Position numbers and translations under genes: made by a program. Shown in pieces: positions 36,051 through 46,381 of a stretch of DNA of 64,000 bases; positions within the stretch are counted from its first letter, which is position 1; each line of letters opens with the position of its first letter. This stretch comes from Salvia splendens (Eukaryota > Streptophyta > Magnoliopsida > Lamiales > Lamiaceae). The notes beneath the pieces were generated by a model, which was given only the letters and a program-made list of their open reading frames with translations, was not told the origin of the DNA and ran no database searches. Location of the stretch: contig NC_056045.1 in assembly GCF_004379255.2 (NCBI RefSeq), forward strand, positions 6,916,560-6,980,559, written 5' to 3'.

Positions 36051-37187
36051 TTTCTTCTTGTACTCATCCCAAGTCCGAGTTTCCCCCGGCAACCAAACCA
36101 TTCTCTATTTCACCAACCAAAATTCAATATAAACATCTCAAAAAATTATAGTCGCAATTCAAAAATATACAACCAAGGAATGTCTTTTTCTAGTACTCTT
36201 TCTCAATTATGAACGCCTCTTGTTTGTGGGTATTTATATTTTCCCATATAACCTAAATGGGCCAATTTTTTCCACAATCTTCTATTGAGATTTAAAATCT
36301 TCAAACGAAAAATACAAAAGGAAAGGTAGTTAAATACTAAATTTATTTGGTAAATCGAATGGAAACAATATCAATATTCAGAAGATATGATATGCTAAAT
36401 AATTGACGATTCCACCATACAAATCCTACTGAAAATAGGTGTTAATTTCTTGATATATTTAAAGAATGCACCCCTTCTTAATTTCATCATACTTAAAAAT
36501 ACAATTCCTACTTTTACCTTTTATTTTGTTAGATCCTTATACAATTTTGTCATATTAATAAATCCTTATAGGTCTTCCTTTTAATTCTTTAAATCCAAAA
36601 AAAAAAATGTGCATATATTCTTGTGGAACGGAGGAGTAGTACCTTATTTACTTTATTATTTCCCTCCTAGTCCTACTACCTCATTTCCTTAACGTACACC
36701 GTATGCAATAAGATTGGAGATCCACGTAGGAGTTCAAATAAATTAGAAATAAGTATAAGACAAAAATTGAAAATTAAAACATAGATATATCGTTGAGGTT
36801 TAAAATATTAAAAAAAAACGTGTAATAGGGGATGCAAATAGCGCTATTTAAGGGAGATAAAGCAACAAGCCAAAAAGCCTACCACAAGATGAAAAAAAAT
36901 AGAATCGAAAGGAAAGGAAATAATCTAGATTAACCGATCTTCTGGGACGTGGATGTACACAAATGGAGTACCATTTTTAGCAAAATGCGCAGAAATATTG
37001 CTATAGGTGTAGTAGAGATCGACTAGCCACTCGGTATCAAACGAATGAAATATACTCCATCCGTCCCCAGATAAGCGAGACGCTTCTTTTTCACTCTCTT
37101 TTGGAAAAATGATACTACTATAAAATAATTAGGGTGGAAAGACAGTAAAGTAAGAGAAAGAAGAATTCATCTACATAATTCTTTCTC
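36051..37187. repeat. Second copy of the F-box promoter and 5' end
   Basis: Matches 27465-28601 at a constant offset of 8,586 bp (one extra base in a T-run near 37100). It contains the F-box ATG (36100-36102, minus strand) and the first 16 codons, after which the frame runs into LTR sequence at 36050. It also contains the left half of the split MITE and the TTCTC target site. Confidence 0.92.
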
Positions 37188-40100
37188 TGTCACGACCGCA
37201 TTTTCTAAGGATAGAAAACACGGTTAATCGCGACTAGGGGAGGATTAAAGAAGCGGGGAAGAAAGGGGAAAAACATCACAACTCGACCATAGCTCCAAAC
37301 AAATGGAAAAAAACTCGAAATAAAATCAGAGTTTTGAACAAAATAGACTTGAGTCTTTTAAGATGTACAACAGAAGTAAATGAACGCGGTTCCATGTATG
37401 AAGACATGAACCTCCGAGAGTCAAAATCTGACTGAATTAAATGTCTTGTCTCAATAGCACTTTTTCCACCACTTCGCTGCTCAACCTGCACATTTAGAAA
37501 TATATGCAGGGCTGAGTACAAAAAGTACTCAGTGAACACATTGCCGAAAATTACACATATACATTTGAAAATATTGTCAAGCCATCATCACAGTAACACT
37601 CGGGGTGTTGTTGAAAAGACCCGAGCTTACTAAAAGTATCACGTTGGGTTGCAACCCCCTTTTTCCGGTACTTAGCCATATCTGATCACATTGTGCCGTC
37701 GAGATGGTGTTCTCGCACGGTCACCTTACATACATGTGCCGGGAAGGTGGCCACCTCCCACGGTCACCTTCTCTGCCCAACATGTCAGAGGTATCCTTGT
37801 GCCGGGAAGGTGGCCACCTTCCTCAGTCACCTGCTCTGCCCAACATGTCAGAGGTAGCTTGTGTACACTAGTCCGAGCGGGGACACCACCCTCACTGGGA
37901 CCCGAATTCGACTTATATCATCATTCATAATTCACTTGGCCTTAGCCAAACAGATAGGCATCATACACAAAACATTTATGGCAAGACAACATCATAAAAA
38001 TCACGAACATGTGTTCGTGTTTTCATAAAATACGATTTGTATTTTAGTATAAGAAAGCTCACCTCGTTCGCTTAAAACTCCTTAACTTGAATTTTCCTGA
38101 CTTCACCTTTAACTCACGGAGATATCCTTTTGAAAACAAACAACGTACCAATAAGACTCGAGAAATTCACATACTTAGGAATGCATGCCCCTACTTTATT
38201 TCTTTTATCATTTGTTCATCGTTAGAAAATTTTAGAAACTTGCATATTAATTAAATTGGGAAAATTTAATTAATAGAACTTTTTTATTAAACTTAATTAT
38301 TTATGTGACTTGAGAACGTCGTCTCCCTCTTTCTTTCCATTTCCTTAGCGGCCGCTCGAGGCATCGCGGGGCGATGCCGGTCGGCCGCTTACGCCCATAA
38401 TTCCTCTGTTGGCTCCTCGTATTTTCCATCATAATATCGAACAAAAATCTCAAAATTTATTTAAGCGCATAATTGAATTATCGCAACTATTTCCCTTTGT
38501 TAAGAAAAAAAAAATGTTTTCCGTACTTGGGATAAATTATTCATACTTCAAAATTATTTCAAAATTAATTAAGTAACTCCTAAAAAAAATTTATTCAATC
38601 CCATGATTAACTTATCGTAATAATTTCCCACCGAGTTTATATTTATTTCGGCCTTGGAAATATTCTAAAATTAATTATACAATTCCCCACGATTAATTCA
38701 ATTATCAATCCAATGATTTATTTACAAACCCAAATTGTCCACCTTATCTCTCAAATTGATATTCTAAAGCCCCAAAACAATTTAAGTGGAGCCCAACTTA
38801 AATAGATTATCCAATTAATTTATTAAGCCCATAAATTAATTAAATCCGAAAATGGCCTCACACTAACTATGTATTGCAGCCCCAAATTAATTTGAAGGGG
38901 ATTGGGCTCGGATTTATTTTGCATAGCTATTCTAATTATATTCATGGCCCAAAACCATTTAATTCATTAGCCCAAGTTAAACTAGCCCAAAACTTAGCCC
39001 AAATTAAGAAATCCTAAGTTAAAACCTAAGTCTTTCTTCTTCCTCCCTCGTTCAACAAAATGCACAGCCTCTCTCTCCTCCCTCTCTCGTCGCCGCCGAT
39101 CCGTCCCCTGCCAGCGCCGCCGCTCCGGCGGCGGCCCTCTCTTCTCTCCCTCTCTCCTCTCCCTCTCTCCCTCTTCTCTCTCCTCACGCCGCCGCCGCCC
39201 CCCTCTTTCTCTCCACCGCACCGCCGCCGTTGCTACCGCGGATCCGCCACCGCCGCGGATCTTCCTTCACCGCCGTCATGCAGAGGCAGCGGCTTCGCCG
39301 CCCTCCTCCGGCAGTCCGGTTGTCTCCGTACAACAGTAGATCGGTGCTCCCTTCCTCCTCATCTCTCTCTCTTCTCTCCCCTCTTCACCGTCGCGCCACC
39401 ATCGCCGCTGTGGATCGCCGCCGTCGCGGGTTCGCCTCAGCCGCCGTCGCGGAGGATCTCCCCCCTCCAGCCGCCGACGCCGATTTCCGAGAGGTAAGGA
39501 ATGATATTTATTATTCTTGTTAACTACTCCATCCTATATCTTCTAAGTTCCAACCTTAAAAAAAATATGTGTTCTTTGGTGATGGGGCAGCAGATTTTTG
39601 TGTAAGTTAAATCTCTGTGTTCGAAATTGTTATTTCTATAATCTTTGCTATAATTCTAAATTACTAGATTTTGGCAGATTCTAATGTAATTTGTTGGGGG
39701 TGGCAGATTCATCTTTTAAGATAAGTTCCTATCATTAATTGAGAAACTGCCATTTTATACTTAGATGTGTCATAGCAACTATGTTCTTGATTGGTTATAT
39801 TACCTACTTGCAACATATTGAATATTGTAGCTATGTTCTTCAAGACTAAGTTTGTCTACATGTACGGTTTTAATATGTGGATAACTGAGTTGTGGTACTT
39901 ACTTTTGTTTAATTGTGAAAAGGAGTTGTTGAATTTGCTTTCTCCTCTTACTTCAGCTTTGTTGGAAGAATGATTGTGGAGTAAATGTTTATGTGGGGTT
40001 TGTGAAGAGAACTTAGGACATGCTGATGGTGATGTGTTATAGTGAAGAAAGTAATTTATATAGGAGTACATGTACATAAAAGAAAGTGGCGTATATAAGA

Positions 40101-40649
40101 AAGTGAAGAAAGTGATTTGTATATAAGATGCAAGTGGCCACATGTATCTCCTAATAATATTGTTTGTCAGTAATGATATCAATTGTGTCAGAGGGTATGA
40201 TTTCTTCTGCAATCTATTAATGCAGTACTTAATGCTTTGTCTAAAAAATATCGGCCCCTTTTTTTTAAAATTGTTATTTATTTATTAAAATAATTATTTG
40301 AGTATTTGTTCACTTAATTTGGTGTAGGTATAATCGGTTCAAGTTCGTGGCCGTCCGCGCTGAAGTGCTCGATTTTCTTAGAACGCATGATGTATAGATT
40401 AAATTTTGTTGGACTTTTTGGTTGGATGTATCGGACATTAAAATTTTAAATATTGAGATCTTATTTATTTATTTAAATTTATTATATTCATATAGGTGTA
40501 ATATATTTACGTGTTCTATTCATTTTCCTATCGTCAAACAATCAACAACAATCTATCGTAGCTCGGATTTAATCGCCTAAAAGTCACTTATATAGATAAT
40601 AAACCTAATAACATAGTTTATAATAATATCGGCTTAGCGGGTCGTTACA
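37188..40649 (-). repeat. Solo gypsy LTR, 3,462 bp
   Basis: A complete LTR from TGTCACGACC to GGTCGTTACA with TTCTC on both sides (37183-37187 and 40650-40654). At 38088 it shares CTTAACTTGAA with the truncated LTR at 36041, while the left LTR has CTTAACTTTAA, so it derives at least partly from the 5' LTR. Confidence 0.9.
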
Positions 40650-40654
40650 TTCTC

Positions 40655-40749
40655 TTACTTTACTTTTTTCTCTATTTTAACTATTTTATATCATTTTCCC
40701 AAAACGAGTGCGAAAAAGAAGCACATCGCTTATCTTGAGATGAAGGAAA
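40655..40749. mobile_element. Right half of the split Stowaway MITE
   Basis: Read inverted, its end TTTCCTTCATCTCAAGATAAG and the following GCGATGTGCTTCTTTTTC pair with the left half at 28470 (CAGATAAGCGAGACGCTTC). TA follows. Confidence 0.8.
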
Positions 40750-40761
40750 TATAAATTAATA

Positions 40762-40949
40762 CTCCATCCATCCTAAAAAAATAATTACTTTGAATTGGGC
40801 ACAAGTTTTAATTGCACAATTGATAAAGCAAGAAACAAGTAGAGAAAATAAATAGTTAAAGTATTATTAGTAGAAAATAAGTCTCACCTCTTCATAGAAA
40901 AGAGAATTTCCAAAATTAAAAAGGATATGTTTTTATGGGACGGACGGAG
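40762..40949. mobile_element. Stowaway-type MITE
   Basis: CTCCATCCATCCTAAAAAAA ... TTTATGGGACGGACGGAG, inverted ends, TA on both sides. 188 bp. Confidence 0.85.
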
Positions 40950-41530
40950 TAGTTTCCAACAAATCTATTTTCTTCAAAAAATCAGTTTTTAAAAAGAAAA
41001 TAATTGTACATCTACATCAAATCAAATATTGAAATATAAAAATATTGCTCTATTTGGATTGTAAAGATAGAAGAGAGAGAATAAAATAGGGATATTTGCA
41101 TAAATTCATAAATACGTAATCACATGTACAAATATAATCATTCCAACAAAGCATATTCTTTTTATCTAAGACTCAATCTTTACTTATCTCATATTATATC
41201 TCAGTATTATATTGTCAAAGCAACCAAACAGCACCGAAGTATCCCTTCCTCTAATAACAAATTATGAAAAGATAAACACATGATTTAAAAGCAAATGGAG
41301 AAGGATAACAACATTGAGCTGCATATAAGTTAATTTTGATTACATTCAAAACTCCAATTTGTATCTTAACTGGCAAACTTAAAAAAAAGTAAATATTCCA
41401 ACTCTGCAAGATTTAGGGCTTGCTACAGAATCATAAAGAAAACATCGATACTATAACACTTAATCAATGGATTCATTCATATACTACAACACTATGATGA
41501 AAATCCATGAGAGGGCAGTGAGAAACTTGA
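40950..41530. other. Intergenic / 3' region of the TRM82-like gene
   Basis: AT-rich and without coding signal; it probably includes the 3' UTR of the minus-strand gene whose stop is at 41531. Confidence 0.4.
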
Positions 41531-44500
41531 CTATGCTTGATTCTTCTTATCATTTCGTCCCCGTTTTCTGAAATCCCGCCTCTCTGCTGAATATTGCTTC
41601 TTGATCAGCAAATTGCGCATTGCTGTTTTGACTGCTTCAGCAGCTGTTGAGAATGCTTCTTCACCTATTGTCAATTTTCCTTGCAACGCTTGAAGTAGGG
41701 GTTCTCCTCCGGGTAACTCTTTATCTTCTATGACCAAAGACTCAGGAACAATAGATTCTGAATGGTCAGTACCAAAACCAGAAACAACTCTGACACGAGC
41801 TAAGAGTGCAGAATCAGTAGCACTTAAGCTGGAGGCACCCATGACCATCCACAACAATGGGACGGAAGAGGCAGCAGCAATACTTGTTGGAATGAATGTC
41901 TCTCCGGCAACAGAGATCACCTGCAGCACACATTGAGAAGGGTGTAAAAACAGATGAGGATTACTGGATAGCATTGTGAGCTTCTTCGAATGATACAGCA
42001 GTCAAAACTTTGTTCAAATTTTGTATATCATGAAGTCATGAAATTCAGAATAGCAAGATCTGGACTATAATTCAACTAAATTATCACTAATGATCAATCC
42101 AATTGTGATAAGTGTCATCATTTAATATTTTCAACTGATGTTTGAGAATACTCACTTTAGCAATGGTGAGAGTCCTCGAAGAAAGGTTACATTTTAACAG
42201 CATAATCCCTGGCAAGCTTAATACATAATATTGGATCTTTAGTAAGAATTCAACGTAGAAATCTATAAAGGGAGCTGAGTTAAGAACAAATGTCAGCTAA
42301 TGCATACCTCTGAATAGCTGCAGCAACTAGTGAGCCATCAGAAGTTTCGCAGAGATCAGTTACAGCTGGTAACACCTCCTCTTCCTTTTGATTAGAATTT
42401 AAAAGTCCTGCCTTCAGGAATGAAGAGGATTAAAACTGCACTCTAGACTAAATATTATTTTATGAAAAAGTAAAATAATGGAAGAAGAGAAATACTACCT
42501 TAGTTCCAAGCTCACATGTATCCAGCAGAGAACCAGAGGCATAATCCCACAGTCGAACCTTCAAAACCAAAAGATCTAGGTTAGCCTGGAAAAGTGAGTG
42601 GTTACTATTGTCTATTACTAATCATCCATAAGTTAACTTCAGAATTTCTAAAAACTCACTGTTGAATCACCACTGCCAGAGACTAATAGGGGGTGTGCAT
42701 AATTCCGACTACTGAAAAACGCAAGGCAGGAAACAAACCTGGCGATGATCACAAAGGAAGGAGGGTTTTAATACCAGTAAGCCACATCAATGTATCACTA
42801 ATGTCATCTGACTGAAAAATTCGGTTGCAATCATTTAAAAGTCACTCGACAAAAGGTAGCTGAGAGGATTCATTTTCTTCCGTCAGTGAATTTTTTTAGC
42901 ATGTTCATCGAACCCAACAATGGAACATCCAACAAGTAGACATCATGAGAAAAGTAAGCTTGTTATCATGACCTCTAGTCTATCATTTGTTACAATTAAG
43001 AAACATGGGTTCTACAACAACCTAAGCAACAACTTGCACATCACTTGTATCATGTCCAAGTTATAACATAAAGTATCAGAACTGAACTTAATTAAACGAA
43101 AAGAACAATAAAAGATCAGTGAGATCATTCAATGATTGCCTGCAAATCTGATGCCGAAAATTGCCTACAGGTTACGACTATACTGAACTTGATGGAGTTC
43201 TCTTCTCTACGCAATATTATGCTTTCATGAGTCATGACCAAGTTTATACATAAGTATTATGATACTAAACTATCTCAGGCTATTTTCCAATATAGTTGCT
43301 GCAGAGACATCAAACTTCCATTGTATTAACTAATTATGTTTCTCTCTGCATTTGTGTGTGTGTTAGTAAGGTTGACTGCTATATTTGTCACCATTAACAA
43401 TGAACATAATTCAATAGTACCCATCCCAGCAAACAGGCATGGAAAAGAACTTACTCAGTATGACCAAGGCAAAAACATTTTATCTCATGAGCTCCTTTTA
43501 AGAACTCTTTGGAAAAGAGAGTTACCTACAACCAGATACAAACATACAATAAGGTAATAATGCCTAAGAAATAGAGGGACACATCCAAACCATTGAATCA
43601 ATAATACGTAGAAAATCATTCTTACACGAATTTTGAAGTCACGATCAGCACTAATAATATACTGACCATCTGGTGAGAAATCCTGTAAAAATGATTGTAT
43701 TAAATGTAAACTCCATCATAGATATAATATAGCTCAGAGTAAGATAAGTGGCTCAAGGCAACAAGAGACAAGAGAGAACAATTAAACAACATATATTCAT
43801 GTCGATGTATGAATGTATTGTTATAAAAACAGTTGGAAATCACTTGAGCCATTACACTATCATTCATATCATGAGAACAAAAGATGAAGGGTACACATAG
43901 CTCAGATGCAAAACAACGTACCAGTCGAGTAATAATGCTACAATAATGTGAAAGGATTGGGACAGCCTTCTTATCAACCGGAGCTAGATTCTCTTCATTA
44001 TAGTCTCCTATATCCACGACATAAATGACACCAAACTTATCCGCAAAAGTCACAAACTTATCATCACCACTGACTGCAAGAGAGGTCACTCTCTTCTCCG
44101 ACACTCTGCCCCCATCGCAACAGAAACCATTCCAACAACATTCAGCAAACTAATATGTCTTACAGATCATTGTTTGTAAGTCGTCCGATATATCGCGATA
44201 TATCGCGATATATCGCCTGTATCGGTAGGCCAAGGGTCGATACACACCCAGATGCGACTTAGGCGACTAACATTCGAGTCGTCCGATATATCGCGCGACT
44301 CGACCGATTAGTCGCCTGATCGAGTCGAGGACGACTTAATGGCAAGAAATACAATCCGTTGCACCTTGACGAGTTTCAGTGGGAAAACGAGTGGGTTGAT
44401 GCCGGCTGTGAACCAGTTCATCAAGATGCCGCTTCTGATACTGGTAATGATCTAACTTGGCAAAACGTGGATGAAGCTACTGGTGCAACTCAAGGTCTAG

Positions 44501-45488
44501 GAGGTCGTAATCTGCCAAGGGCTGCTGCAATGAAAAGGAAGAGTGGATCTAAACATGCTGCTGCTGCTGCAAGTAAAAGGACTAAGCAACCTAGGACAGC
44601 TGCAATTCCAGTTGAAGATGAAGTGTCAAGTGAAGAGGATGATGAAATGGGAGATGAGAGTGGATCTGATTACGAAGATGATGAAGAGGGTGGTGGAGGT
44701 TCAGCTGCAGGGGCTTTCCAAGTGGATGATGCTGTGCTTTGAGTTTGCTTAATTGCTTGTTAGTTGTTATCATGCAAATCGTTGAACATGACTAAATCAT
44801 TGAACAATATGATGCTGTGTTTTTTCCTGTTGTAATTTGAAGTATATATTGCATATTTTACATGTGTAAAAGGGCAAGTCGCCCGATATATCGATATATA
44901 TCGGTCTTGAGGGACCTGGACGACTTGTCTGGTGAGTCGCCCGACTTACTATCGATATATCGACTAAGTCGCCCGATATATCGGCTGAGTCGATATATCG
45001 GTCCTCTAGCGACGCGGTTCGATTCACCGACTTAAAAACATTGTTACAGATTGATCACAGAAAACTTTTCGAATTTACTACACTGCTTACACTGAATAAA
45101 CACAGCGCCAAGAATCAGTATCCCAAACTTTCACGAGCTTATCATCTCCACCCGACACAAAAAGCTTCCCGCTTTTACTGTATCGGATGGAGCGAATAGA
45201 GTCTTTGTGCCCCCCGGTTTCATCCAATAATTGAGCTGCAGAACCATGTCTGCATTACAAATTACGAAATTAGCATACAGTTAACATGTATCTCAATCTA
45301 AAATGCGACGAATTAAGCACTCAACATAGAATTAAATGTTGCTCCTTTTCTTACTGGAAACTGAAAACACGGAGATCCGAGCCGACGGCGACGGATACGA
45401 ATTTTTGATTGGGATGGACCGCAATTAACGCCGGAGCTACCTCCGCTTCAAGCTTCTGCTCGCTTTCATCGATGTCGTGCTCCTCCAT
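41531..45488 (-). CDS. tRNA (guanine-N7)-methyltransferase non-catalytic subunit, TRM82/WDR4-like WD40 protein
   Basis: Non-catalytic partner of TRM8/METTL1, which makes m7G46 in tRNAs. Ten exons on the minus strand: 45488-45355, 45249-45091, 44105-43922, 43682-43626, 43525-43455, 42738-42660, 42558-42499, 42411-42308, 42216-42156 and 41920-41531. Total 1,299 bp, 432 aa, all GT..AG and phase-consistent. WD repeats are visible: GGHKDSIRSIRYSKSGKLFV + SGGDDKLVKVWD; VTSLAVSGDDKFVTFADKFG; DFSPDGQYIISADRDFKIRV; LGHTEFVSCLAF + LVSGSGDSTVRLWD. The C-terminal tail is basic (RRDFRKRGRNDKKNQA). The assignment rests on the WD pattern and the recalled similarity to plant TRM82-like proteins; another small WD40 protein is possible but less likely. 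An hAT remnant occupies most of intron 2. Confidence 0.85.
44176..45038 (+). mobile_element. Internally deleted hAT element in intron 2 of the TRM82-like gene
   Basis: Inverted ends GTAAGTCG (left) and CGACTTAAAAA (right). Flanking CATTGTTT (44168-44175) and CATTGTTA (45039-45046) match in 7 of 8 bases, consistent with an aged 8-bp duplication. Subterminal regions are packed with the palindrome CGATATATCG and GTCGCC/GTCGTCC units. The core (about 44340-44742, plus strand) reads as the extreme C-terminus of an hAT transposase, HLDEFQWENEWVDAG, followed by an acidic/Ser tail ending FQVDDAVL. All upstream transposase sequence is gone. Confidence 0.75.
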
Positions 45489-46190
45489 GTTCTCCGATTT
45501 CCGTTCAGATAGTGATAGGGGTTTCTTTAGGGTTTCGGATTTGGGCGCCGAGAAATCCAGTTCAAATTCTATTTGGGTTGGGCTTGAATTAATTGGGTTA
45601 TATATGTAAAGCCCTTTTCTCCTTTTCTTATATAGGAGTATAAATTAAATAACCGTGTCCGGCCCTGTATAAAATTTATAATATGCTATTACCACTATAA
45701 TCAACTAGTGTAAGTGTAGTGTAACTCAGAGATTTTCAATTTACTTTATATTAATTCAAATTTCGTGAATTTTCTGAAATGAAAAAAATGACTCAACTAT
45801 AAGAGAACGAAGGGAGTAATATTTATATTATACAAATAAAAATAAATATATACATGTAACAGTAAATTTATGTGTTTAACATATTAGCTGGGTATAGGAG
45901 TTTAAGCTTTAAACCAGTCTTAGATAGGGAGTAGTACTTTCTTTGAGTTTAATTTTGTTTCCATATAAATAATATTCTTAAAATAAAATAATTTTACACA
46001 AATTCGTTAAATATGAACCAAAACAGTTTATTTAGGACCAGAAGCTAACACATTTGATGTGCAAGAGTAATTTTTTTACGGATCAATTTTGGAATTTAGT
46101 CTTTTTATTATATGAAGTGTGCTGGCTTGCTTTTTCTACAATGAGTGGAATTTCAGTCTCCTGGGTCCTGAGGCATCAGCTTGATAAGAC
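45489..46190. other. Upstream region of the TRM82-like gene
   Basis: AT-rich; GC-richer leader near 45489-45600 and no other gene. Confidence 0.4.
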
Positions 46191-46381
46191 ATATATGGCC
46201 ATTAGAGCATCCACAACGGTGGTGGGAGTGAAGGCCGCCGTCCGTACCAGCGGCGAGGACGAGGATCGCCGCCGCTGCGCTCGCGCCGCTGGCACGGCGC
46301 TGCTCGATGCATATATGGCCATTAGAGCATCCACAACGGTGGTGGGAGTGAAGGCCGCCGTCCGTACCAGCGCCGTGCCAG
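46191..46381. repeat. 120-bp-spaced duplication of the Harbinger left end with its flank
   Basis: A 61-bp stretch (ATATATGGCCATTAGAGCAT onward) occurs at 46191 and again exactly 120 bp later at 46311, including 11 bp of host flank, the TTA and the left TIR. The intervening GCTGGCACGGCGCTG (about 46289-46303) has its inverse CAGCGCCGTGCCAGC at about 46369-46383. Confidence 0.85.

Noticed and set aside
44176..45038. Idea that the CGATATATCG region is part of the TRM82-like coding sequence
   Set aside because: It falls wholly within intron 2, between exons that join in phase, and has its own inverted ends and imperfect 8-bp flanking repeat.
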